Assembly (NCBI GenBank): GCA_016235125.1
Contig: JACRLZ010000007.1
Span: 372,001-436,000, forward strand
Reading direction: 5' to 3'
DNA from: Sphingobacteriales bacterium
Lineage (GTDB): Bacteria; Bacteroidota; Bacteroidia; Chitinophagales; Chitinophagaceae
DNA length: 64,000 nucleotides
Below are positions 42,455 to 51,609 of the stretch, piece after piece (within the stretch, counting starts at the first letter, position 1; each line of letters starts with the position of its first letter). The notes beneath the pieces were generated by a model. That model searched no databases. It saw nothing but the letters and a program-made list of their open reading frames with translations, and was not told the DNA's origin. The position numbers were made by a program, and so were the translations under genes.

Positions 42455-42480
42455 CAAAGCCCCGCTATGCGGGGCTTTTG
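42455..42480 (+). terminator. Intrinsic terminator after EF-G2
   Basis: Stem CAAAGCCCCGC / GCGGGGCTTTTG with loop TAT, a short and very strong G+C stem 25 bp after the stop codon. Confidence 0.92.
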
Positions 42481-42546
42481 TTTAAACCTTTTTCAGAACT
42501 TAAAGTCAATTGCCAGTCATGCAGCCAACCGCCTGATCTGATTGCC

Positions 42547-43128
42547 ATGATAAATATGAGAAAACTACTGCTTGTTCTTTTTGTAAGCACATTTGTTCTA
42601 TCTGCCTGCTGGGACTGGACAAGAAAACCAGTATCTACCTACAAAAAAGTTTGGGGCTATAAGCCGGTATTCACTCAGGATACCACTTTTTTAAAAGTGC
42701 AATCGGAAGCACCCAGGCAGATGAGAAATCCAGGGAAAATATATGTAAGAGGGAATCTTATTTTTCAAAATGATATAGGTTACGGTATCCATATTATTGA
42801 TAACAGCACACCTTCACAGGCAAGACCGGTGGGCTTTATCAAAGTAAATGGCAGTTCCGAAATATCAATTACCGGTAACAACATGTATGTGAATTCCTTT
42901 ACAACCCTTGTGGTGCTGGATATTTCAGACTGGCAAAATGTTAGGGTAGTAAAACGAATAGCTGATGCATTTAAGCAGGGAATCAATGCAGGCTATTACC
43001 AGTATTATTATATACCTCCGCCTGTTCACGGAGTATATTATGATTGCAGCTTAACGGGCTACCGGCCGGGAATGCTGCAAAGCGGATGGGTACAGGATTC
43101 TGTTTATAACATGTGTTTCTTTAAATAG
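42547..43128 (+). CDS. LVIVD-repeat-type lipoprotein, copy 1
   Basis: 193 residues from the ATG at 42547 (MINMRKLLLVLFVSTFVLSAC with the lipobox Cys, then WDW). Beta-propeller-like signature repeats of the LVIVD type: IYVRGNLIFQNDIGYGIHIIDNSTPSQARPVGFI and MYVNSFTTLVVLDISDWQNVRVV. Ends early compared with the neighbour copy, holding only two repeats and a Tyr-rich tail. Function unknown; LVIVD proteins are thought to be extracytoplasmic beta-propellers. Six bp upstream of the next LVIVD gene. Confidence 0.85.
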   Translation: MINMRKLLLVLFVSTFVLSACWDWTRKPVSTYKKVWGYKPVFTQDTTFLKVQSEAPRQMRNPGKIYVRGNLIFQNDIGYGIHIIDNSTPSQARPVGFIKVNGSSEISITGNNMYVNSFTTLVVLDISDWQNVRVVKRIADAFKQGINAGYYQYYYIPPPVHGVYYDCSLTGYRPGMLQSGWVQDSVYNMCFFK

Positions 43129-43134
43129 GAAAAT

Positions 43135-43884
43135 ATGAAACAATTCCGTAGTTCTATATTGCTAAGTTTGCTTGGGTTTTGCATTGCTGCCTGTTCAAAA
43201 GAGGGAGGAAGTGCTGATGTGAGTAATAACAGCAGTACGGGAACCGGCGGATCATTAGCCAGATTTACCATTGCAGCCAACCATTTATACCTGGCTGATT
43301 ACTCTACTGTAGAAGTGTATGACATTTCTGATGCGGCCAATCCTGTAAATAAAGGAAGCATAAATGCAGGGTTTGGTGTGGAAACCATTTTTCCGTACGA
43401 GGACAAACTTTTCATTGGTTCAATGAATGGTATGTTCATTTATTCTATTGCCGACCCGGATAATCCTGTAAAACTTGGCGAAGCAAGGCATGTGAGAAGT
43501 TGCGACCCTGTGGTTGCAAGTGGTACAACGGCTTATGTTACTCTCAGAGGAACGGCTTGCGGACCTGCAACAGATGGCCTGTATATTTATGACATAACCA
43601 ACATTATGGCGCCGGTACTGAAGAAAATCCTTGCACTCTCTACTCCTTCAGGTTTGGGTATAAAAGATTCGGTGGTTTTTGTTTGCCGTGGCAATTCCGG
43701 GTTGACACTGGTGAATGTAAAAAATCCTTCATCGCCTCAGCCAATGTACACAGTATCGGGTAATAATTTTAATGATGTAATACCGTATGGGAACCTGCTT
43801 ATCTGTTATGTATCCACAGGGCTGCTGATTTACGATATTTCAAATCTGAATCAGATTGTAAAAGTGGGAGCCGTTAATTATTAA
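43135..43884 (+). CDS. LVIVD-repeat lipoprotein, copy 2
   Basis: 249 residues: MKQFRSSILLSLLGFCIAAC then SKEGGSADVSNNSSTG, a typical lipoprotein linker. Repeats include HLYLADYSTVEVYDISDAANPVNKGSI, KLFIGSMNGMFIYSIADPDNPVKLGEA, GLYIYDITNIMAPVLKKI, VVFVCRGNSGLTLVNVKNPSSPQPMY and LLIYDISNLNQIVKVG, i.e. about five propeller blades. Belongs with the previous gene (6 bp gap). A third LVIVD protein lies at 50364. Function unknown. Confidence 0.9.
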   Translation: MKQFRSSILLSLLGFCIAACSKEGGSADVSNNSSTGTGGSLARFTIAANHLYLADYSTVEVYDISDAANPVNKGSINAGFGVETIFPYEDKLFIGSMNGMFIYSIADPDNPVKLGEARHVRSCDPVVASGTTAYVTLRGTACGPATDGLYIYDITNIMAPVLKKILALSTPSGLGIKDSVVFVCRGNSGLTLVNVKNPSSPQPMYTVSGNNFNDVIPYGNLLICYVSTGLLIYDISNLNQIVKVGAVNY

Positions 43885-44024
43885 GATATATTTATTTACA
43901 AAGCATAGAAAGAAAATCTGACCTCGCTTCAATCTTTCTGAAAGAAGAGATTTGGTGACAGGTTCGTGGTATTTTTTGCTGAAAGAAAAAATAGTAATAA
44001 CTTAGAAAGATAAACCAGACTGAC

Positions 44025-46241
44025 TTGATTAAACCTTTACCTATCATTCCAAGGATTGTTTTATTTCTGGCATTGCTTTGCGGACCTTTTGTGGGCCGAA
44101 GTCAATGCGGGGGTAATCCAATTGCATCAGCCACACCTCTATCGCAATCTATTTGCTCAGGTGCATCAATTACACCGATCATATTAAGCAGTAATGTTGG
44201 AGGAACTTCTTATACCTGGACAAGAAACAACACGACTACAGTAACAGGGATCCCGGCAAATGGTTCGGGTAATATCAGTGGAATATTGACCAATACTACT
44301 AATGCGCCGGTAACAGTGACGTTTACCATAACGCCAACAACAGGGTTGACAACACCGGTCATCAACGAACCTTTCAATACGATTTTGCCACCCGGATGGG
44401 CGCAACAAAATCTTAGTTCACCGGTTGGTACACAACCAACCTGGTTTGCCGGAACTGCCATGATGCCGCCAGGTTATATTGCAGTTAATTACAATAGCAC
44501 CACTATCGGTAATATCGCCAGCAATTGGCTCTTTACGCCGGAGATACCGATAAAGACAGGGGATATATTTCATTTTTCTACAAGGGCTTCAAACAATACT
44601 GCTTATTCAGACAGGATGCAGGTAAGGCTTAGCATAAATGGTAATAGTCTCAATGTTGGAAACAGCAATACGAGTGTCGGGGATTTCAGCACTTTACTAT
44701 TAGATCTTTTTTGGGGGACTGCTGTCCAGTATCCATGGATATGGATCCCAATAGATTTGCAGATACCGAACGTACCTGCAGGTACAACGGGGCGTATTGC
44801 ATTCCGTTACTTTTCTAACGCTGTAGGCAATAATAGCAATGCGCCGGAAATAGGAGTTGATGATGTGATCTACTTTTCTACTGGTGGTAACTCTTGTATC
44901 GGAGCTCCTATCACCGCAACTGTCATTGTTAATCCTAATGCTGCCGTCAATGTTATTTCCAATCAAACACTTTGCAATGGTGCTTCAACGACCGTAGTAA
45001 ATTTCAGTACTAATGCAACCGGAGGAACAACTACTTACAATTGGACCAATGGTAATACATCAATTGGTTTGGCAGCAAGTGGCACAGGAAATATCCCATC
45101 TTTTACTGCAACCAATACAGGCAATGCACCAATAACCAGTACAGTTACAGTAACACCGACATTTACGGGTAACATTTCACCTATATTTATAAACCCAGCC
45201 CCAATCACAATACCAACAAACGGACCAACTACCGCATCGTTATATCCCTCAACCATATATGTGAATGGTTTGCCTGTAAATGCAAGATTGATAGGCGTAG
45301 ACTTGAATACTATTATACATGCAGCAACGACTGAACTTGATATTGTACTGGTATCGCCTACAGGTCAGCCTGTGATCCTTATGTCAGATGCGGGTGGTAT
45401 AGCTAACAGTCCGAATATCATATTCGCTGATGGCGCAGTTGCAGTTCCTCCCAATGGGTTTATCCTTAGCGGTACTTATCGCTGCACAAACTATGGAGTC
45501 CCTGATCAATGGCCGGCACCTGGTCCGGGAGTGATCACTCAGTCAAATCCATCATTAAATCTTTTCACAGGTAATCCCAACGGTCAATGGTCACTATTTA
45601 TTTTCGACCAGGTAAACGGAAACGGTGGTGCTATCAACAACGGATGGGCACTTAGATTTGATATGCCTGGAACTGTTATATGCACAGGTTCTCCAACAAC
45701 ATTCACTTATACTGTAAACCCATTGCCATCTGTATCTATCATATCGGATATTCCACCACCACTATTACCGGGACAGGTTATGACATTAACCGCAGTGGTA
45801 GCTCCGCCGGGAGGTACATTTGTTTGGTACAAAGACGGGATAGTGATTCCCGGTGCCACAAGCAATACACTTACAGGGATAACAGTAAATGACCTGGGAA
45901 CTTATACTGTTACCTATACTGACCCGAATGGTTGTGTGAATACATCAGCCGGCTTTAATGTGTATGCAAAACTAAGTCCCGGACTGTTTATCCATCCCAA
46001 TCCGAATAATGGTCATTTTCGGGTTACATTTTATAATACAATGAATGAGGAAGTAGAAATAACGGTCTTTGATTCAAATGGAAAGCTGGCTGCCCGCAGA
46101 AAAGCAATGTCAGGAACATCATCTTATGCCGGCATTGAAATCGAACTTAACACTGGCAAGACAATTGGATATTATATCGTTGAGGTGCGAAATTCAAAAG
46201 GAGAGAAACTTGGAAGTAAACTGGTCAGCATTGCCCGTTGA
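44025..46241 (+). CDS. Secreted multidomain protein with P-domain and T9SS sorting signal
   Basis: 738 residues with a TTG start (an in-frame stop at 43998 rules out much longer forms) and signal peptide up to GPFVGRSQ. N-terminal part is Thr/Asn-rich beta repeats with PKD/SprB-like [13 protein letters not shown] blocks; a middle segment (about 375-550) with [23 protein letters not shown] and [27 protein letters not shown] is a proprotein-convertase P-domain. Next, an Ig-like block [33 protein letters not shown], and last a type A T9SS sorting domain ([29 protein letters not shown]). Predicted to be exported across the outer membrane. Start codon uncertain. Confidence 0.88.
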   Translation: MIKPLPIIPRIVLFLALLCGPFVGRSQCGGNPIASATPLSQSICSGASITPIILSSNVGGTSYTWTRNNTTTVTGIPANGSGNISGILTNTTNAPVTVTFTITPTTGLTTPVINEPFNTILPPGWAQQNLSSPVGTQPTWFAGTAMMPPGYIAVNYNSTTIGNIASNWLFTPEIPIKTGDIFHFSTRASNNTAYSDRMQVRLSINGNSLNVGNSNTSVGDFSTLLLDLFWGTAVQYPWIWIPIDLQIPNVPAGTTGRIAFRYFSNAVGNNSNAPEIGVDDVIYFSTGGNSCIGAPITATVIVNPNAAVNVISNQTLCNGASTTVVNFSTNATGGTTTYNWTNGNTSIGLAASGTGNIPSFTATNTGNAPITSTVTVTPTFTGNISPIFINPAPITIPTNGPTTASLYPSTIYVNGLPVNARLIGVDLNTIIHAATTELDIVLVSPTGQPVILMSDAGGIANSPNIIFADGAVAVPPNGFILSGTYRCTNYGVPDQWPAPGPGVITQSNPSLNLFTGNPNGQWSLFIFDQVNGNGGAINNGWALRFDMPGTVICTGSPTTFTYTVNPLPSVSIISDIPPPLLPGQVMTLTAVVAPPGGTFVWYKDGIVIPGATSNTLTGITVNDLGTYTVTYTDPNGCVNTSAGFNVYAKLSPGLFIHPNPNNGHFRVTFYNTMNEEVEITVFDSNGKLAARRKAMSGTSSYAGIEIELNTGKTIGYYIVEVRNSKGEKLGSKLVSIAR

Positions 46242-46380
46242 CATCAGCTCAAATAAATAAGTGTATCCCTTTAGAATTACACAAGAGTTATTTTTTATAG
46301 CATACTATCAAAGTTTTGATTTCGTTTGATGAGTAACCAATAGAAACCAGCCCGCCTGTGGCGGAGCCAATATCCTTGTT

Positions 46381-47334
46381 ATGAAATACCGCACCCTGCT
46401 GCTGTCGTTATGCCTTTTTGTTTCCTTTGCAGCTTCTGCACAAAAAGATACCTGTAAGATCGGGCTGTATGTGAACTGCCTGTATGACTTTGACATGGCA
46501 GGCAAGAGCTTTATGTCTGACTTCTGGATGTGGATGAATTATAAAAACGACAGCCTGAAACTGGATGATGCCATTGAAATTCCCAACAGCAAATCAACTG
46601 AGTTCAGCCACTACAGCGTGGAGAAAAAAGGAGATATAAACTGGGCTACGCAGAAATGCAGGGCACAGATAATGCACCAGTGGGATGTTTCAAAATTTCC
46701 TTTTGATGAACAGCGTTTGACGATTGAACTGGAAGATGCCAAATACGATACTTCGCAACTGATATATGTTGCCGACAGCGCCAATTCAAAACTTGACTGC
46801 GCTTTTAACTCAAAAGAATGGCGGATGAAGTCGTTTACGGTAAACGGAGGAGAAAAAAGCTACCAGACCACTTATGGCAACCCGGAACTGATGGGCAGCA
46901 GCAGCTACCCCAGGGTGGTGGCTGAGTTTGTAATAAAAAGACATAACTCATGGCTGATGCTGGTAAAGATGCTGACCGGCGCCTATGTGGCTTTTTTGAT
47001 CTCCTGTTTTGTTTTCTTTATTTCCTCAGAATGCCAGGATTCAAGATTCGGCTTATGTGTGGGCGGTCTGTTTGCAGCCATTGGTAATAAATACATCGTG
47101 GAATCAACCGTGCCATCCTCCACCATCAATACGCTTATGGATGATGTACATAACCTGACCTTTGCTTTTATACTTGTCATTGTAGGGATCATCATCATAT
47201 CGCTTTCACTTTTTAATTCAGGAGATGAAAGAAAAAAAAGGAAGTCGCTGAAATTGGATAAATGGACATTCTGGACGCTTATCGGTTTATATACACTGGT
47301 AAATGTATTCCTGATATGGCGGGCAGCACACTAA
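46381..47334 (+). CDS. Pentameric ligand-gated ion channel (Cys-loop receptor) homologue
   Basis: 317 residues with signal peptide (MKYRTLLLSLCLFVSFAASAQ) and a beta-rich extracellular domain (about 22-185). CRAQIMHQWDVSKFPFDEQRLTIELED matches the pro-loop region of GLIC (FPFD core, 101-109), the bacterial counterpart of the Cys-loop. Four membrane helices follow: M1 about 191-213, M2 about 221-240 (DSRFGLCVGGLFAAIGNKYIV, ending ESTVP like the VETNLP of GLIC), M3 about 255-279, and M4 about 295-314. Pairing of Cys93 and Cys140 is possible. M1 lacks the usual Pro. Ligand unknown. A strong terminator follows. Confidence 0.85.
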   Translation: MKYRTLLLSLCLFVSFAASAQKDTCKIGLYVNCLYDFDMAGKSFMSDFWMWMNYKNDSLKLDDAIEIPNSKSTEFSHYSVEKKGDINWATQKCRAQIMHQWDVSKFPFDEQRLTIELEDAKYDTSQLIYVADSANSKLDCAFNSKEWRMKSFTVNGGEKSYQTTYGNPELMGSSSYPRVVAEFVIKRHNSWLMLVKMLTGAYVAFLISCFVFFISSECQDSRFGLCVGGLFAAIGNKYIVESTVPSSTINTLMDDVHNLTFAFILVIVGIIIISLSLFNSGDERKKRKSLKLDKWTFWTLIGLYTLVNVFLIWRAAH

Positions 47335-47405
47335 GTGAACCGAACAGATGACCCGGCCGCTGATCTTGTTATGAATAAACCACCTGGAGGAACTGACCCG
47401 AACGC

Positions 47406-47437
47406 AAAACAGTCACTCATGCAGTGACTGTTTTATT
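47406..47437. terminator. Bidirectional terminator between the channel gene and the PAS kinase
   Basis: AAAACAGTCACT / AGTGACTGTTTT with loop CATGC; A and T runs on both sides let it serve both converging genes. Confidence 0.92.
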
Positions 47438-47465
47438 AAAAGGTTTTCAAATGAGGGATAATGGA

Positions 47466-50081
47466 TCAGTCGCTGTGATTGTTATTGTTTTTCAAAGGTA
47501 TTGCGACAGTGAGTTTACAGCCTTTGCCCTCAGCGCTATTAATTTTTACAGAGCCGCCGGATAGTTCAACCCGGTTATAAATATTGCTTAGGCCGATCCC
47601 GTTTCTTTTCTGCGACGGATCAAATCCAACGCCATTATCTTTCACTTCAAGCATAAGACCGGCATGATCGCTTTCAAGACGGATATGAACCGAACTTGCT
47701 TTTGCATGCTTTAAAATGTTGGTAAGCTGCTCCTGTATAACCCGGAATAATACCAGTTTGGTTGAATGATCAGGTAAGGTTTCATTGAATTTTTTATAAT
47801 CCATTGTCGCCATATTACTGATCCCGAGATTGATGAGTTGTTCATTTATTTCATCTGTCAGCCTGTTGTCCTGGAACCGGGGCGCCACCAGCCGTTTGGA
47901 GAACTTTCTTATTTCATCAATGGCCAAAGAAATATTTTCAACCCCGTACCGGATATATTCTTTGCTATTGTGTTTGTAACTCAGGGCACAATCCAGCTGA
48001 AGTTTTGCTGCTCCCAGTATCTGCTGGATATTATCATGTAATTCTCTTCCTATTTCATTACGTTCGTTTTCCTGCCCTTTAATGGTGGCCCGGCTTCTTT
48101 CCCTTAGCCGGAGTTCTTTCTGCAGGCTTATTTCTTCCTGTAATTTTCTGGATTCGGTGATGTCAGTTTGTATGGAGAAAAATCTGATAAGTTTACCATT
48201 CTCATCATGCACGGGATGAATATTATAGTGTGACCAGTATTTTTTCCCCGTTTTGGTATAGTTAAGGATGTTGCCTTGCACCGGAACCTGTTTTTTTATA
48301 GCTGCTTTTATCCTGTCAATTTCTTTTTTGTCTTTTTCAGGTCCTTTCAGAAGCCAACCCGGTCTTTTATGTAATGCATCCTGCAGGGTATATTCACTTA
48401 TCCTCGTAAATGCATCGTTTGCCCAAACTATTCTTTCATCCGGATCCGTAATAACAACGATATTGGAGGTTTCCTTTACCACCTTTGATAATAAATTCAA
48501 TTCTTCCCTGTTTTTGAAAGCAGCAGTAATATCCCTGAATGTGATCACATAAGCATAGGCAAGACCTTCTTCATTTCTGACGGGTTCGATATTAATAGAC
48601 AGCCATTTTATTTCCCCGCTGTTTTCAACCCCGGCGATCAGCCCCCTTACAGAAAAGCCTTCAAAGACCCGGTTTCTTATTATTTCTTTTATATCGAGTT
48701 TTTGATTTTTTTCATCCACAGCAGGACAACCGGGCAGTGGAAAACCAAAGCGCTGCAGGTTTTCTTTATTGACACCGAGGATCTCAATGGCGCTGTCATT
48801 AAAGGTAATTATGCGTTTGTCGAAAGACTGAAAAATAACCCCCTCAGATAAAGAATCAACCAGGGAACGGTACTGCTGGTCATTTTTACGAAGCATGTGC
48901 TCCACATTCTTGCGGCGGCTGATGTCACGCAACCCGACACATATTTCAGTTACCTTTCCTTCGCTGTTCTTTACCGGGCTAACGGAAACCAGCAACCATG
49001 AGCCATCGGGGTACTGCACTTCATATTCAATAAAATTTCCGAGGCTGGCATAATCCAGTTTCTGCCTGGCGTCATCTTTGCGAAAATCAGGTAATATTTC
49101 AACCAGGTTCATTCCCTCTTCGATAAATAATTTTATAAATTTTGATATAATAATATTTGCACGGGGATTGAAACTGATAATGTCATAGCTCAGGTTGATA
49201 AGCAAAAGGGCTTCCGGTGTACTTTCAAGTATCGATTTCATATGTTCTTCGGAACGCCGGTTCTTTACTTCCATTTCCCTTTGTGCGGTTATATCCGTAT
49301 TTACTGCCACGATACCGATTTCGTTATTATCCTTATCACACACATTGTTGGCATTGATGTGCACCAATATTTTTTTTCCGTCTTTTTCATGAAAAACAGC
49401 CTCACCTTCCCAGTGACCGGTGACTTCAAATATTTTCTTTGCTTCTTCGAAACTTGTTGTGATAAATTCATGTTTCAGTTCGGTCAGCGGTCTCCCGATT
49501 ACTTTCGAAGCCGGTACACTATACAGCAGTTCTGCTGCTTTATTAAACCCGGTTATTTTCAGATCATTGCTGAGTGAGATAACAGCTACATGAAGATTAT
49601 CCAGCAAGGTTTTGTCAAACAAAAGTTTTTGTTCATTTTTTTTCTGCCTTGTAATATCCCTTGCGGTAACGCAAATACTGTTTATTTTGCCGGATGAATC
49701 TTTAACAGGGTGAGCAATTATGTGAAACCATTTTTCATCCGGGATATTGAAAGATGTATCATACTCTATTACCTTTCCTTTTAACACATTTTCAAAATAG
49801 CCCTTTACAATCTTTTTTCTTTCAGGTCTTATGGCATTTCTGAAGATGTCAAAATTTTTTTCGGGAGATTCTCCGGATATTTTCCTTATTATCCCTGCAA
49901 ATGTTTTGTTTCCGGTAATTACTTTAAGGTTCCTGTCGAAAAGAACAAATACATCGGGGGTATTGTCCATAATGACTCTCAGATTTTTTTCAGAGTCATT
50001 TAAGAGGTGTTCTTTCTCAGTGAAGTTATCCATCCTGATAACTTTCGGCCGGGTTGGTTTTATAGCTATATTCTTTTTCAT
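47466..50081 (-). CDS. Soluble multi-PAS sensor histidine kinase (HisKA_3 type)
   Basis: 871 residues without membrane helices. Five PAS domains in order, beginning at about residues 30 (LRVIMDNTPDVFVLFDRN), 155 (LLDNLHVAVISLSNDLKITG), 280 (SILESTPEALLLINL), 405 (RSLVDSLSEGVIFQS) and 530 (VVKETSNIVVITDPDERIVW). HisKA_3 box ERNEIGRELHDNIQQILGAAKL (His682) and HATPase (ILKHAKASSVHIRLE, VKDNGVGFDPSQKRNGIGLSNI), as in NarX/DegS-like kinases. No response regulator adjoins it. PAS 5 has the LOV-like HKRPGWLLKGP but no flavin-binding Cys. Alternative start: Met17. Confidence 0.92.
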   Translation of the reverse strand: MKKNIAIKPTRPKVIRMDNFTEKEHLLNDSEKNLRVIMDNTPDVFVLFDRNLKVITGNKTFAGIIRKISGESPEKNFDIFRNAIRPERKKIVKGYFENVLKGKVIEYDTSFNIPDEKWFHIIAHPVKDSSGKINSICVTARDITRQKKNEQKLLFDKTLLDNLHVAVISLSNDLKITGFNKAAELLYSVPASKVIGRPLTELKHEFITTSFEEAKKIFEVTGHWEGEAVFHEKDGKKILVHINANNVCDKDNNEIGIVAVNTDITAQREMEVKNRRSEEHMKSILESTPEALLLINLSYDIISFNPRANIIISKFIKLFIEEGMNLVEILPDFRKDDARQKLDYASLGNFIEYEVQYPDGSWLLVSVSPVKNSEGKVTEICVGLRDISRRKNVEHMLRKNDQQYRSLVDSLSEGVIFQSFDKRIITFNDSAIEILGVNKENLQRFGFPLPGCPAVDEKNQKLDIKEIIRNRVFEGFSVRGLIAGVENSGEIKWLSINIEPVRNEEGLAYAYVITFRDITAAFKNREELNLLSKVVKETSNIVVITDPDERIVWANDAFTRISEYTLQDALHKRPGWLLKGPEKDKKEIDRIKAAIKKQVPVQGNILNYTKTGKKYWSHYNIHPVHDENGKLIRFFSIQTDITESRKLQEEISLQKELRLRERSRATIKGQENERNEIGRELHDNIQQILGAAKLQLDCALSYKHNSKEYIRYGVENISLAIDEIRKFSKRLVAPRFQDNRLTDEINEQLINLGISNMATMDYKKFNETLPDHSTKLVLFRVIQEQLTNILKHAKASSVHIRLESDHAGLMLEVKDNGVGFDPSQKRNGIGLSNIYNRVELSGGSVKINSAEGKGCKLTVAIPLKNNNNHSD

Positions 50082-50363
50082 GCTGGTGGCTGCATAGAAA
50101 ACGAATTAATGGAAGTTTGGTTATTTCAGAGGGTACGGGTTACAGTTAAAATAGAAATGCAACCTAATCATCTTCTGAAATTGTGTTGATGATTTGTGTC
50201 ATTTGATGAACTGAGTTTTACCAATGACAATAGAGTGACAGAAATCTGAGGGGTTGATAAGTATTTAAACTTATAAATGAAGCAAATAATTATATTTTTT
50301 GCTGCACGTAGTAAATCAACTACATTTTTTTCAAAGGAGAATTGACATGTTTTGATCCGCCTG
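50082..50363. other. 282-bp gap before the PAS kinase
   Basis: The longest gene-free stretch. A/T-rich, with a GTAG-TAAATCAA-CTAC hairpin at about 50309-50324; no ORF with a plausible start, no clear terminator and no convincing -7 box for the PAS kinase. I see nothing else in it. Confidence 0.4.
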
Positions 50364-51506
50364 TTACTGGCAATTGCTATAAGTAAGTAGTTTAATTCCT
50401 GTCCAGTTGGAAGAAAAGGGAATGAAAGAACAGATATAAGAAAGGAATATCCTGTCTTTATACAAACTTACTCCCCATGTGCCCATTCCATTATTGGGTC
50501 CGCCATATTCTTTACATAATGTTGGGTTAGCAGGATCAGCCACTTTGATTACATCGAGGTCACTTTTACCTGTTGATAAAAATATCAGTTTGCAATCTTT
50601 ATTGTATGCTATCTCATTGGCATGAACCGGGCTGCTGAACCAGTTGTTGGCGGGACAGCCATAAGGATTCCACCAGCCAACCGATCTGATGTTTGCAGGA
50701 TCTTTTACATTTAGTATCTCCATGCCGCAGTAATCGGTTGCGATGTAAGCAAGGTCATCATCCACAACAATGTTATTGTAAGCACGGGGCTTGCCATTCA
50801 TAACAGGGTTGGAGTAGCGGCCAATTTCAACCGGGTTGATTTTATCTTTTGTATTGATGATGCGAAGCCCGCCTGCATCGTAACAGAGATATACCAGATC
50901 ATCTTTTACCTGCATGCCTCTTGCATTGAATAATGATTTCTTTGGTTTGGGATCAGGATAATTGATGTCAGGAATAAATTGTGATATGAATTTGATTTTT
51001 TTCTTATCACTTATGTCAAGAATAACCAGGCCATTGCCCATGGCGCCGAGATAAGCATAGTTTCCCTGTACTTTCACAATACCACTGCCACCGGATGACG
51101 AGGGCAATGTCCAGAAAGAAACAAATGTTGCCCTGGCAGGATCGGTTACATCCACAATAGCTATTCCCGATGCCTGCTTATTATTAAAATGATTGCCGAT
51201 GGCGAGATAAACATAATTGCCCTCTTGTGCCAGGTTCATTACATGCAGTGAGGAAAATGATTTGGTGGAAACCGTTGCTACAAGCTTTGGTTTTTTTATA
51301 TCATTGATGTCGTACACTTTTAAACCGGCTTCTTTATTGGCCACATAGAGATAGGGAAGACCCTGCTGGTCATGCAGCATCGTCATGCTGATGGCTGTGC
51401 AGGCAGCAGGTATCTGTGATTGCTGAGTGATCTGAAACTTTTTGCAATCCTGGCCGTTGCCAAACAAGAAAGTAAATGACAGCAGAAGAATAAATATTGA
51501 TCTCAT
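50364..51506 (-). CDS. LVIVD-repeat exported protein, copy 3
   Basis: 380 residues with a signal peptide (MRSIFILLLSFTFLFGNGQ), no lipobox. Repeats of the type LPYLYVANKEAGLKVYDINDIKKPKLVATVS, GNYVYLAIGNHFNNKQASGIAIVDVTDPARATFVSF, NYAYLGAMGNGLVILDISDKKKIKFIS, LVYLCYDAGGLRIINTKDKINPVEIG and LAYIATDYCGMEILNVKDPANIRSVGWW make a propeller of about six or seven blades. Last gene of the leftward cluster from the GMC oxidoreductase. Function unknown; its blades carry the YxxxxxxGLxVxDI consensus. Confidence 0.92.
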   Translation of the reverse strand: MRSIFILLLSFTFLFGNGQDCKKFQITQQSQIPAACTAISMTMLHDQQGLPYLYVANKEAGLKVYDINDIKKPKLVATVSTKSFSSLHVMNLAQEGNYVYLAIGNHFNNKQASGIAIVDVTDPARATFVSFWTLPSSSGGSGIVKVQGNYAYLGAMGNGLVILDISDKKKIKFISQFIPDINYPDPKPKKSLFNARGMQVKDDLVYLCYDAGGLRIINTKDKINPVEIGRYSNPVMNGKPRAYNNIVVDDDLAYIATDYCGMEILNVKDPANIRSVGWWNPYGCPANNWFSSPVHANEIAYNKDCKLIFLSTGKSDLDVIKVADPANPTLCKEYGGPNNGMGTWGVSLYKDRIFLSYICSFIPFSSNWTGIKLLTYSNCQ

Positions 51507-51609
51507 AAAGCTGCTTTTAATGAACCAATGTTTTTTCAGACGCTTTGGGCAGACGGCAGGTTACGGGGAACTGTTGCATAAATGTTAAGGGTATAAATGA
51601 TTTCCTTTT

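Noticed and set aside
47466..50081. PAS 5 as a blue-light LOV domain
   Set aside because: The HKRPGWLLKGP region has the LOV-like layout but lacks the flavin-binding Cys of NCRFLQ, so photochemistry is unlikely.
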